DNA of 64,000 nt, from NCBI GenBank assembly GCA_002281855.1, contig NCHQ01000022.1, positions 1 to 64,000 on the forward strand, given 5' to 3'. The notes beneath the pieces are model-generated. The model made no database searches and was not told the DNA's origin. It saw only the letters and a list, made by a program, of their open reading frames with translations. This DNA comes from Rhodospirillales bacterium 24-66-33 (GTDB lineage: Bacteria > Pseudomonadota > Alphaproteobacteria > Reyranellales > Reyranellaceae). Positions 16,969-24,627 of this stretch are shown piece after piece. Position 1 is the stretch's first letter. Every line of letters begins with the position of its first letter. Position numbers and translations under genes: made by a program.

Positions 16969-18108
16969 TCAGTTCGCGAGCCCGTAGAGCTTCATCGCAT
17001 TGTCGCGCACGATCTTTCGCTTGGTCTCCGTCGAGACTTGCGTCAGCTCCTTGGAAAGAAACTCCTGGCTGTCCGGCCAGATGCCGTCGGGATGCGGGTA
17101 GTCCGAGCCCCACATGACGTTGTCCTCGCCGAGATGGCGCAGCAGCTCGATGCCGACCGGATCGGTCTGGTAGGTGGCGTAGAACTGCCGGTGCCAGTAC
17201 TCCGACGGCTTCATCTTGAGGTCGAGGTCCTGGAACTGGTCCTCCCATTCGAGGTCCATGTGCTGCAGCACATAGGGGATCCAGCCGAGGCCCGCCTCGC
17301 CGATCACGATCTTGAGGTTGGGATAGCGCGCGGGCGCACCCGAATAGATGAGCGACATCAGCATGGTGCTCATGTGCATCTGGAAGCCGGTGATGTGCGT
17401 GGCGAAGATGCGGCGCTGCACTTCAGGGGTGAACTTGGTGACGTCGGGCGAGCGGCCGCCGATCGTGTGGAAGTGCAGCGGGATGCCGGTCTCGTGGCCG
17501 AATTTCCACAGCGGCTCCCAGAACGGATCCCAGAGGGGCGTCATGTCGGGACGGTTGGCGATGTCGAGCCCCTTCACGCCGCGCCTGGCACACCGCATCG
17601 CCTCGGCGACGGACTCTTCCATGTCGTAGTTGGGGATGTTGGCCAGGCCGACCAGCCGGTCGGGCGCCTGCGTGCAGAACTCGTGGAGCCAGTCGTTGTA
17701 GATGCGCAGCATCACGATCGCGGCTTCCGGATCGTTCAGCCGGCCGCTCGATCCCAGCACGCCGTACAGCACCTCGGCCTGAACGCCATCACGATCCTGG
17801 TCCTTCAGGCGATGGTCGACCTCGGTCAGCCGGCGGATGCCCTTCTTGCCGTCGCTATAGAGGCCGGTCGAGGCCATGCGGTCGGAGCGGTGGATGATCC
17901 CCGGCACATATTCGCGTCCTGCCGAGCCCATGCCGTTGACCAGTCCGAACTTCGCGCCGTTGGCACTCGTCCATTCCGGTCCCTTGGGGCCGTCGACGAC
18001 ATGCGGCATGCGCGCCTTCATCGAAGCGGGTGCGTTGCTGGTGAAGAGATCCGGCGGCAGCCAGATCAGGTCGATATGCCCATCCGCGGAAATCACGTCG
18101 TATTTCAT
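16969..18108 (-). CDS. Amidohydrolase (ACMSD-like, amidohydrolase-2 family)
   Basis: A 379-residue TIM-barrel metal hydrolase. The N-terminal metal motif is SADGHIDL (usually DxHxH, here DGHID). Later ligands are in GIPLHFHTIGG, the Glu of IVIGEAGLGW and the Asp of GSDYPHPDG. The layout matches the aminocarboxymuconate-semialdehyde decarboxylase-like branch, whose members decarboxylate or hydrolyse aromatic-derived acids. The ATG at 18108 is chosen over 18150 because it gives the normal MKYDVISADGH start. It heads the operon with the DMT transporter and aminotransferase and is divergent from the flavoprotein monooxygenase, 80 bases apart; joint action on one substrate is possible. Confidence 0.85.
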   Translation of the reverse strand: MKYDVISADGHIDLIWLPPDLFTSNAPASMKARMPHVVDGPKGPEWTSANGAKFGLVNGMGSAGREYVPGIIHRSDRMASTGLYSDGKKGIRRLTEVDHRLKDQDRDGVQAEVLYGVLGSSGRLNDPEAAIVMLRIYNDWLHEFCTQAPDRLVGLANIPNYDMEESVAEAMRCARRGVKGLDIANRPDMTPLWDPFWEPLWKFGHETGIPLHFHTIGGRSPDVTKFTPEVQRRIFATHITGFQMHMSTMLMSLIYSGAPARYPNLKIVIGEAGLGWIPYVLQHMDLEWEDQFQDLDLKMKPSEYWHRQFYATYQTDPVGIELLRHLGEDNVMWGSDYPHPDGIWPDSQEFLSKELTQVSTETKRKIVRDNAMKLYGLAN

Positions 18109-18188
18109 CGTTCGTTTCCTCCGGGCGCCCATTCCTCTGGAGTCGTCCATCTTCTAGAGTGCGCCGCCCGCATGTCCGTCGCAATGGG

Positions 18189-19940
18189 ATGACAATGACC
18201 GAGACCGAGTGGCTTACCGAATTTGCGTCCGCGTTGAAGCGATCCGACATCGATGCTGCGACGGCGATGTTTGACGACGAATGCTACTGGCGCGACCTCG
18301 TCGCGTTCACCTGGAACATCGTGACGCTCGAGAGCCGCTCTGCGATTGCAGACATGCTCCGGGCCCGGCTTTCCGACGTGAAGCCCGACTCGTTCACGCT
18401 CTCGGGCCGGCCCGGCTGGTTCACCTTCGAGACCGCGCAGGGCCGCGGCACGGGACATGTCCGTCTGAAGGACGGCAAGGCCTGGACCTTCTTCACCGCG
18501 CTGATGGAGCTGAAGGGCTTCGAGGAGAAGAAGGGGCCGTCGCGCGAGAATGGCACGCAGCACGGGGCCTTCAAGGATCGCGTGACCTGGACCGACCGTC
18601 GCAAGGCCGATGCGAAGGAGCTGGGCTACGACCGCCAGCCCGACGTGCTGGTGATCGGCGGCGGGCAGGGCGGCATCGCGCTCGGCGCGCGCCTGAAGCG
18701 GCTCGGCGTCTCGACCCTGATCGTCGACAGCAATCCGCGGCCGGGCGATGCCTGGCGCAATCGCTACAAGTCTCTCTGCCTGCACGATCCGGTCTGGTAC
18801 GACCATCTGCCGTACCTGCCATTCCCCGATCACTGGCCGATCTACACGCCCAAGGACAAGATGGGCGACTGGCTCGAGTCCTACACGAAGATCATGGAAC
18901 TCGATTACTGGTCCTCGACCACGTGCAAGAGCTCGTCGTTCGACGGGAAGACGGGCGAGTGGACGGTCGTCGTCGAACGCGACGGCCGCGACGTGACGCT
19001 GACGCCGAAGCAGCTCGTCATCGCGACCGGCATGTCGGGCTTTCCGGAGATTCCGAACTTCCCCGGCGCCGAGCGCTTCAAGGGCACGCAGCATCATTCC
19101 AGCCATCATCGCGGCGGCGAGGGCTGGGCCGGCAAGACGTGCGTCGTCGTGGGCTCGAACAATTCCGCGCACGACATCGCCGCCGACCTGTGGGAGCACG
19201 GCGCCGACGTTACCCTGCTGCAGCGCTCGCCGACCCTGGTCGTGCGCGCCGATACGCTGGCGCGCAACCGGCCGCTCTATTCGGAGGAGGCGGTGGCCTC
19301 CGGCATCACCACCGAGATCGCCGATCTCACCACGGCGTCGATGCCCTACGGCGCGCTGCCCAAGGTTATGCAGCCCGTGGTCGATCAGATCCGGCGCGAC
19401 GATGCGGACTTTTATGCGCGACTGGAAAAGGCCGGGTTCAAGCTGACCTTCGGCGAGGACAATACCGGCATCGGCCCGATGTATCTGCGGCGCGGCTCCG
19501 GCTACTACATCGATGTCGGCGCCTCGGAGCTGATCGCCGACGGCCGCATCAAGCTCAAGTCCGGTGTCGAGGTCGAACGCATGACCGAGGAGTCGATCGT
19601 ACTGAACGACGGCACCGAACTGAAGGCCGACCTCGTCGTCTATGCCACGGGGTATGGCTCGATGAACCAGTGGGCGGCAAAGCTGATCTCGCCCGAGGTC
19701 GCCGACCGCGTGGGCAAGTGCTGGGGTCTGGGCTCCGAGACCGCCAAGGATCCCGGCCCCTGGGAAGGCGAGCTGCGCAACATGTGGAAGCCGACGGCGC
19801 AGGAGAACCTCTGGTTCCACGGCGGCAACCTGATGCAGTCGCGGCTCTACTCGATCTTCCTGTCGCTGCAGCTCAAGGCGCGGCTGGAGGGTCTGCCGAC
19901 GCCGGTCTATGGCCGGGCGCCGGTGCACCACAAAGCGTGA
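18189..19940 (+). CDS. Flavin-dependent monooxygenase with N-terminal SnoaL-like domain
   Basis: A 583-residue protein. Residues about 1-130 look like a SnoaL/NTF2-like domain (ALKRSDIDAATAMFDDECYW, DLVAFTWNIVTLES). The rest is a class B flavoprotein monooxygenase: FAD loop VIGGGQGGIALGARL near 157, DAWRNRYKSLCLHDP, an ATG motif VIATGMSGFPEIPNF, the FMO-type FKGTQHHSSHHRGG and the NADPH loop VVGSNNSAHDIAADL. It should use NADPH and oxygen to oxidise a small organic molecule. The start at 18189 (an ATG at 18195 is also possible) avoids an upstream GTG at 18159. Similar fusions are often called NAD(P)/FAD-dependent oxidoreductase. Confidence 0.85.
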   Translation: MTMTETEWLTEFASALKRSDIDAATAMFDDECYWRDLVAFTWNIVTLESRSAIADMLRARLSDVKPDSFTLSGRPGWFTFETAQGRGTGHVRLKDGKAWTFFTALMELKGFEEKKGPSRENGTQHGAFKDRVTWTDRRKADAKELGYDRQPDVLVIGGGQGGIALGARLKRLGVSTLIVDSNPRPGDAWRNRYKSLCLHDPVWYDHLPYLPFPDHWPIYTPKDKMGDWLESYTKIMELDYWSSTTCKSSSFDGKTGEWTVVVERDGRDVTLTPKQLVIATGMSGFPEIPNFPGAERFKGTQHHSSHHRGGEGWAGKTCVVVGSNNSAHDIAADLWEHGADVTLLQRSPTLVVRADTLARNRPLYSEEAVASGITTEIADLTTASMPYGALPKVMQPVVDQIRRDDADFYARLEKAGFKLTFGEDNTGIGPMYLRRGSGYYIDVGASELIADGRIKLKSGVEVERMTEESIVLNDGTELKADLVVYATGYGSMNQWAAKLISPEVADRVGKCWGLGSETAKDPGPWEGELRNMWKPTAQENLWFHGGNLMQSRLYSIFLSLQLKARLEGLPTPVYGRAPVHHKA

Positions 19941-19986
19941 CGGGGAGCGGGGACGCGGGGCGGACTCGCGACGTAGACTGAACAGT

Positions 19987-20451
19987 ATGCATCGCTCGAC
20001 CCGCCGCCTCGTCCTCTCGCTCGGCCTCCTGCTGGCCGCCGCGGGCTGCTCGTTCAACATGGGCGAGCCCAACCTGCCGAAGACCGACTTCCGCGCGGAC
20101 CTGAGCGGTGCGCGCGAGGTGCCGGCGACCGACAGCAAGGGCGAGGGCTATTTCACGGCCACCTACCGGCCGTCGACCAAGGTGCTGGAATACAGGATCA
20201 ACCTGGTGCGCCTGAGCGGTCCGGTGCGCCAGGTCGGTCTCTACGGCCCCGCCGCGCCCGACCAGAACTCGGTGCAGGTCGTCTGGATCGACATCCCGTT
20301 TTACGCCGACCGGTCGACGGTGAACGACGGTGTAACGCTGACCGAGCAGCAGGCCCGCGAAGTGCTCGCCGGCCTTTGGTACGTCAACGTGATGACCGAG
20401 AAATATCCCGACGGCGAAATCCGCGGCCAGATCCTGCCGCTTAAGAAGTAG
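19987..20451 (+). CDS. CHRD domain lipoprotein
   Basis: A 154-residue lipoprotein. The signal ends in LLLAAAGCSFN, a good lipobox. The mature part is a CHRD domain: DFRADLSGAREVPATDSKG, GEGYFTATYRPSTKVLEYRI, then a Gly/Pro-rich loop and YPDGEIRGQILP at the end. CHRD domains occur in chordin and in many bacterial exported proteins, with no fixed biochemical role. It follows the monooxygenase by 46 bases on the same strand, possibly as a separate unit. The ending lies next to an R2 palindromic element. Confidence 0.88.
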   Translation: MHRSTRRLVLSLGLLLAAAGCSFNMGEPNLPKTDFRADLSGAREVPATDSKGEGYFTATYRPSTKVLEYRINLVRLSGPVRQVGLYGPAAPDQNSVQVVWIDIPFYADRSTVNDGVTLTEQQAREVLAGLWYVNVMTEKYPDGEIRGQILPLKK

Positions 20452-20455
20452 CATT

Positions 20456-20585
20456 CCCGTCGTCTCGACCGGAGCGCCGAAGGCGCGTAGCGGAGAGACC
20501 TTCCCTCCACCAAAAGCCGGCTAATCGTGGAGAAAAGGTCTCTCCGCTACGCCTCGCTGCGCGAGGCTCCGGTCGAGACGACGGG
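20456..20585. repeat. Palindromic repeat family R2, copy b
   Basis: Near-duplicate of the element at 14770. Outer arms are CCCGTCGTCTCGACCGGAGC and GCTCCGGTCGAGACGACGGG, inner arms GTAGCGGAGAGACCTT and AAGGTCTCTCCGCTAC. The centre CTCCACCAAAAGCCGGCTAA is shared with copy a. It lies between two convergent genes, starting five bases after the CHRD gene stop. Confidence 0.9.
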
Positions 20586-20602
20586 ACTAAGTTGCTGGGT
20601 CC

Positions 20603-21430
20603 TCAATCGAACTTCAGCTTCCAGTCGATCCATTCGCACAGGCCGCGGCCCATCACGTCCTCGAGGTCGCGGCCCTTGAGCCAGGGCAGTTCCTCGGTGA
20701 AGAAGGTGACGCACTGGCGGTAGGTGCACTGCATGCGGGTGATGTCGGTGCCCCAGAAGAAGCGCTTGGGACCGAAGGCGTCGAAGATGCGGTGCAGCCC
20801 GTCCTGGATGTTCCGGAACGGATAGCCCTTGGTCGAATAATGCGGCGCGCCGGTCGCCTTCACTGCGACGTTGGGCAGCTTCGCCAGCGCCACCAGCTTG
20901 TCGAGATGGATGAAGGCTTCCTCGTCCTGGCCGTGGCGGTTGAGGCCGCAATGGTCGACGATCATCTTGAGGTTCGGGTGCTTCTCGGCGATCTCGCGGA
21001 ACTTGTCGGGGAAGATGCCGCCCATCGTGGCGACCGGAATGCCCTCCTTCTCGGCGGCCGGCCACACCCAGTCGAGCAGCCCGTCGTTCAGCCACTTCTG
21101 CTCGGCGGGCTGCAGCAGCGCCCAGCGCAGGCCCATCATGCCGGGCTGGTCGCGCCAGCCCTTGATGCGCTCGCGGCTCTCGGGCGCTTCCAGCGGGAAC
21201 TGGCCCATCACGGCGAAGCGGTCGGGATATTTCCGCGCGGCGTCGAGGGCGAGCTGGTTGGAGGTCGGATCCCAGCTGTAGGGCGGATGAATCAGCGCCG
21301 CAGCGACGCCGGCCTCGTCCATCTCCTTGAGTGCGTCCTCGGCCGTGAACGTCTCGACCTTGCGATGCAGGCCCGAGGGCGGCGTGACGGTCTGCGACCA
21401 GATGTGGATCTGCGCGTCGACGATCTTCAT
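20603..21430 (-). CDS. Amidohydrolase (amidohydrolase-2, lactonase-like)
   Basis: A 275-residue TIM-barrel hydrolase. The N-terminal motif is IVDAQIHIWSQ (DxHxH replaced by DAQIHIW, as in the fuconolactonase/LigI-like branch); later come KMIVDHCGLNRHG and the Asp in FFWGTDITRM. Members hydrolyse sugar lactones or aromatic lactones such as 2-pyrone-4,6-dicarboxylate. The ATG at 21430 gives the expected start. It follows the aldo/keto reductase by 11 bases on the same strand. An aldose dehydrogenase followed by a lactonase is a common oxidative sugar route, so that pairing is a reasonable inference. Confidence 0.83.
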   Translation of the reverse strand: MKIVDAQIHIWSQTVTPPSGLHRKVETFTAEDALKEMDEAGVAAALIHPPYSWDPTSNQLALDAARKYPDRFAVMGQFPLEAPESRERIKGWRDQPGMMGLRWALLQPAEQKWLNDGLLDWVWPAAEKEGIPVATMGGIFPDKFREIAEKHPNLKMIVDHCGLNRHGQDEEAFIHLDKLVALAKLPNVAVKATGAPHYSTKGYPFRNIQDGLHRIFDAFGPKRFFWGTDITRMQCTYRQCVTFFTEELPWLKGRDLEDVMGRGLCEWIDWKLKFD

Positions 21431-21441
21431 TTTGAGCTTCC

Positions 21442-22470
21442 TCAGTTCGGGGTCGGTGCCGCGGCGTCGAGCAGCTTCGCCTGCTTGAGCTCGCTCCACA
21501 GCTCGACCGGAATCTTCACGTTCATGTAGGCCACGTTCTGCTTCACCTCGGCGACGCTGAGCGCACCGGGGATGACGGAGCAGAAGGCGGGGTGGAACAG
21601 CGGGAACTGCATCGCCGCCGCACCGAGCGGCACGCCGTGCCGCTGGCACACCGCTTCGATCTTCTGCGCCTTGTCGACCAGGGGCTGTGGCGCCGCGACA
21701 TAGTCGTGCGTCGCGCCGGCCTTCACGTTGCCGGTGAGGATACCGGAATTGTACGGCCCGCCCAGGATCACCGAGACGCCGCGCTTGGTGCATTCCGGCA
21801 GGAACTCCTCCAGCGCGCCCTGTTCCAGGAGCGTGTAGCGCCCGGCCAGCAGCATGCAGTCGAAGTCGCCGGCCTTGATGAAGCGCGTGCTGGTGTCGCT
21901 CTCGTTGATGCCGACCCCGATCGCGGAAATCACGCCGGCCTTGCGCAGCTCGTCGAGCGCACGGAAGCCCGAATCCATCACCGTCTTGAAGCGCTCGTCG
22001 AGGATCGCGCGATCCTTGATCGTCCAGAAATCCACGTCATGGACCAGCGCGATGTCGATCTTGTCGAGGCCGAGCCGGAAGTGCGAATGCTCCAGCGAGC
22101 GCATCACGCCGTCATAGGTGTAGTCGAACTGGGGCACGAAGCCCGGCAGCCCGTTCTCCCGAAAATCCTTGGGCAGCGCTTCGCCGGGCTTCCTTACGTG
22201 CAGGATCCGGCCGATCTTGGTCGAGAGCACGTAGCTGTCGCGCGGCTTATCGCGCAACGCCGCACCCATGCGCAATTCGCTGCGGCCATAGCCGTAGAAG
22301 GGCGAGGTATCGAAGTAGCGGATGCCGGAATCGTAGCCGTCGTTGGTGAGCTGTACCGCCTCCGCATCGGAGATGGTGGCGCGGAAACCGCCCATCGGCG
22401 CACCGCCGAGACCGATCTCGGTGACTTCCAGTTTCGTTTTTCCGACCTGCCGGCGCTTGAGCGCTGTCAT
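21442..22470 (-). CDS. Aldo/keto reductase (aldose 1-dehydrogenase-like)
   Basis: A 342-residue AKR with the catalytic tetrad visible: Asp and Tyr in RYFDTSPFYGYGRSE, Lys in YVLSTKIGR and His in DIALVHDVDFW. The inserted region and the start RRQVGKTKLEVTEIGLGGAP match the branch that includes L-fucose / D-threo-aldose 1-dehydrogenase and pyridoxal dehydrogenase. It would oxidise a sugar to its lactone with NAD(P). The ATG at 22470 gives the standard N-terminus; the longer frame runs toward the divergent GST gene. It is the first gene of a two-gene operon with a lactonase-like amidohydrolase. Confidence 0.87.
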   Translation of the reverse strand: MTALKRRQVGKTKLEVTEIGLGGAPMGGFRATISDAEAVQLTNDGYDSGIRYFDTSPFYGYGRSELRMGAALRDKPRDSYVLSTKIGRILHVRKPGEALPKDFRENGLPGFVPQFDYTYDGVMRSLEHSHFRLGLDKIDIALVHDVDFWTIKDRAILDERFKTVMDSGFRALDELRKAGVISAIGVGINESDTSTRFIKAGDFDCMLLAGRYTLLEQGALEEFLPECTKRGVSVILGGPYNSGILTGNVKAGATHDYVAAPQPLVDKAQKIEAVCQRHGVPLGAAAMQFPLFHPAFCSVIPGALSVAEVKQNVAYMNVKIPVELWSELKQAKLLDAAAPTPN

Positions 22471-22534
22471 GTTCGTTTCCTCCGAGGAAAGGGGAGAGTA
22501 CGAATTGCCTCCGGCCAACGCCACAGGAGAGACC

Positions 22535-23176
22535 ATGAGCGACGAGCGCCTCGTTCTGCACGGCAGTTTCACGTCGAGCTCGAGCTACAAGCCGATGCTC
22601 TTCCTCGCGCTCTCGGGCCTGCCGTTCTCGTTCCGCACCGTCAACCTGAAGAACGGCGTGCAGAAGGAAGCCGCACACCTCGCCATCAACCGCTACGGCC
22701 AGGTGCCGGTCCTGCGCCATCGCGGCCTCACGCTGGTGATGTCGAACGTGATCCTCGACTATCTCGCGCGCACGACCGGGCACTTCGAGCCGAAGACCGA
22801 GCAGCATCGCTGGCAGGCGCGCGAGTGGCTGTCGTGGGAGAACGACGCCCTCACCAATGTGGCCCGCGTCCGCCACTTTGCCCGCTTCCGTCCCGACGTG
22901 TCGCAGGACATCGTGAACTTCTTCCGGCCCGGTGCCGAGGCGGCGCTCGACTTCGCCGACAAGTCGCTGGCCGGGCGCGAATGGCTGGTGGGCGATGCCT
23001 GCTCGATCGCCGACATCGGCTGCTGGGGCCGCATGGTCTTCGCCCACGAAGGCGGCCTGTCGATCGACGGCCGTCCAAACCTCGCCGCCTGGCGCGACCG
23101 GATCAAGGCACTGCCGGGCTTCGCGCTGCCCTACGATCTGATCCCGAAGAAGGATACGGAGTTCGAGGGGCGCTGA
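22535..23176 (+). CDS. Glutathione S-transferase family protein
   Basis: A 213-residue GST. The N-terminal thioredoxin-like half starts LVLHGSFTSSSSYKPMLFLA and includes the cis-Pro turn GQVPVLRHRG followed by the glutathione-binding SNVILDYLA. The helical half has AGREWLVGDACSIADIGCWG, the conserved N-capping Asp motif. The AGGAGA before the ATG at 22535 is a good ribosome binding site. Substrate unknown; it is divergent from the aldo/keto reductase by 64 bases and ends six bases before a convergent gene. Confidence 0.87.
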   Translation: MSDERLVLHGSFTSSSSYKPMLFLALSGLPFSFRTVNLKNGVQKEAAHLAINRYGQVPVLRHRGLTLVMSNVILDYLARTTGHFEPKTEQHRWQAREWLSWENDALTNVARVRHFARFRPDVSQDIVNFFRPGAEAALDFADKSLAGREWLVGDACSIADIGCWGRMVFAHEGGLSIDGRPNLAAWRDRIKALPGFALPYDLIPKKDTEFEGR

Positions 23177-23182
23177 AGGCAC

Positions 23183-23707
23183 TCAGCGTGGCGGACTGAT
23201 CTTCATGCTCCCAAGCACGGCTTCGGCGATTTTCCGCTGCGCCGGCGAATTGTCCGCAACTTCGATCCGGCTGAACAACGCCAGGTGCGTCTTGTCGATC
23301 CGTATGATGTACAGCGTCAGTCTCACAACGTCGCCGGCATCGTTCGTCGCCGCCGAAGGATAGGAAAAGCCCGGAAATCCCGATATCGAAACGGCGTCCT
23401 TTCGTTTCGGTGGGGCCGCCTTCGCGACCTTGAGCGCCGCTGTGGCGATTTCGTCGACGGTGTCATCGTCCCACGGCGTGTCGCCCGTCTCCAGCATCAG
23501 GGTGAAGGCCATACTGTGATCGCCGCTGGCCACGAGGAGACTGTCGTCGTCGCCTTCCTCGGTCGTCCAGTCGTCGGGTATGCGCAAGGAGAAGGCCGGA
23601 TTGCCGGTCGCCGGAAAACGCACGTCCTTGGCGACGGCAGGCTGGGCGGCGAACAGTACGGCACACAGCGCCACCAGGATCGAAAAGCTACCGAGCTTGA
23701 TCTTCAT
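23183..23707 (-). CDS. Secreted protein of unknown function
   Basis: A 174-residue protein I do not recognise. It has a clear signal peptide (KLGSFSILVALCAVLFAAQP, cleavage near AVAKD) and a mature domain of alternating strands: FSLRIPDDWTTEEGDDDSLL, MAFTLMLETGDTPW, a KVAKAAPPKRKDAVSISGFP turn, and a C-terminal IAEAVLGSMKISPP. The pattern of a wind-up 'IPDDW' strand and a closing GSMKI resembles small periplasmic domains that describe themselves only by fold (histidine-kinase-like or DUF families). Its first 20 bases overlap the end of the dioxygenase gene, so translation is probably coupled. Confidence 0.65.
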   Translation of the reverse strand: MKIKLGSFSILVALCAVLFAAQPAVAKDVRFPATGNPAFSLRIPDDWTTEEGDDDSLLVASGDHSMAFTLMLETGDTPWDDDTVDEIATAALKVAKAAPPKRKDAVSISGFPGFSYPSAATNDAGDVVRLTLYIIRIDKTHLALFSRIEVADNSPAQRKIAEAVLGSMKISPPR

Positions 23708-24602
23708 GTTGCGTCCCCTGCTGCGCCACCGTCGGGCCTTCGCTCATGGTCGTGGTGCGGCGCAGGTCGCGAACGATGTTGAGGTCGTCGAAGCGGCGGA
23801 CGCGATGCATGGTCGTGCGGTTGTCCCAGATCACGAAATCATGCTTCGTCCAGCGATGGACGTAGACGAACTCGGGCTGCGTCGCGTGTTCCATCAGGTC
23901 GCGGATGAAGGCCATGGCCTCGGGCCTCGGCCAGCCGACGATGGCGCCGATATGGGCCGACATCAACAGGGATTTGCGCCCCGTCACCGGATGCGTGCGC
24001 ACCAGCCGGTGCAGTACCGGCTTCATGCGGTGGCGCTCTTCGTCGGTGAAGTTGGTGAAGCCCAGCTGGCCGCGCGAGTAGATCAGCGAGTGCTCGCAGA
24101 CCAGGTCTTCGATCTCGGCCTTGGTGGCCTCGTCGAGCGCGTCGTAGGCGGCGCGCATGTCGGCGAACTCGGTATTGCCGCCGTCGCGCGTCACGATGCG
24201 GCCGCTTAGCAGCGAATAGCGCGCGGGCACGACGCGGAAGGTGGCGTCGGAGTGCCACAGCCGGTTGCCGAGCGCGGCCATGCGGCGGCGGTCGTCGCGC
24301 TCCAGCTTCCTGTTCTCCTTGTCGAGGTTGGAGACGTCGGCGAAGGCATCGTGCAGGCGCATGTCCGCCGCGGTCATGCCCGTGTTGGCGGCCACCTGCA
24401 GCGGGCCGAAGTTGCGCGTGAAGTCGAGTTGCTGCTCGTCGGTCATGTCCTGGCCGGGCAGGACGAGCACGGCATACTTGTCCATGCCGGCCTCGATCGC
24501 CGCGACATCGGCCGGTGTCAGCGGCCGCGTCGCGTCGATGCCGGTCATCTCGGCGGCGAAGTGGGGCTGCAGCGGCTGGAGCGGACGCGTCTCGATCGGC
24601 AA
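23688..24602 (-). CDS. TauD/TfdA-family 2-oxoglutarate-dependent dioxygenase
   Basis: A 304-residue iron dioxygenase. The iron ligands are the His-x-Asp of LWHSDATFR near 110 and the distal His in NRTTMHRVRRF; the 2-oxoglutarate Arg is in RDLRRTTTM. The N-terminal half with AEMTGIDATRPLTPADVAAI matches TfdA. Such enzymes hydroxylate taurine, 2,4-D, sulfonates or similar acids, releasing succinate. No ATG fits; a TTG at 24602 lies five bases after a GGAGG and is chosen. It is downstream of the aldolase-SDR gene (26 bases) and overlaps the following secreted-protein gene. Substrate unknown. Confidence 0.85.
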   Translation of the reverse strand: MPIETRPLQPLQPHFAAEMTGIDATRPLTPADVAAIEAGMDKYAVLVLPGQDMTDEQQLDFTRNFGPLQVAANTGMTAADMRLHDAFADVSNLDKENRKLERDDRRRMAALGNRLWHSDATFRVVPARYSLLSGRIVTRDGGNTEFADMRAAYDALDEATKAEIEDLVCEHSLIYSRGQLGFTNFTDEERHRMKPVLHRLVRTHPVTGRKSLLMSAHIGAIVGWPRPEAMAFIRDLMEHATQPEFVYVHRWTKHDFVIWDNRTTMHRVRRFDDLNIVRDLRRTTTMSEGPTVAQQGTQHEDQAR

Positions 24603-24627
24603 CAGGACCTCCCTTGGGTGAGGAGCC

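Noticed and set aside
18105..20138. 677-residue minus-strand frame opposite the monooxygenase
   Set aside because: The plus strand carries the FAD and NADPH motifs in order; the minus frame shows only shadow composition.
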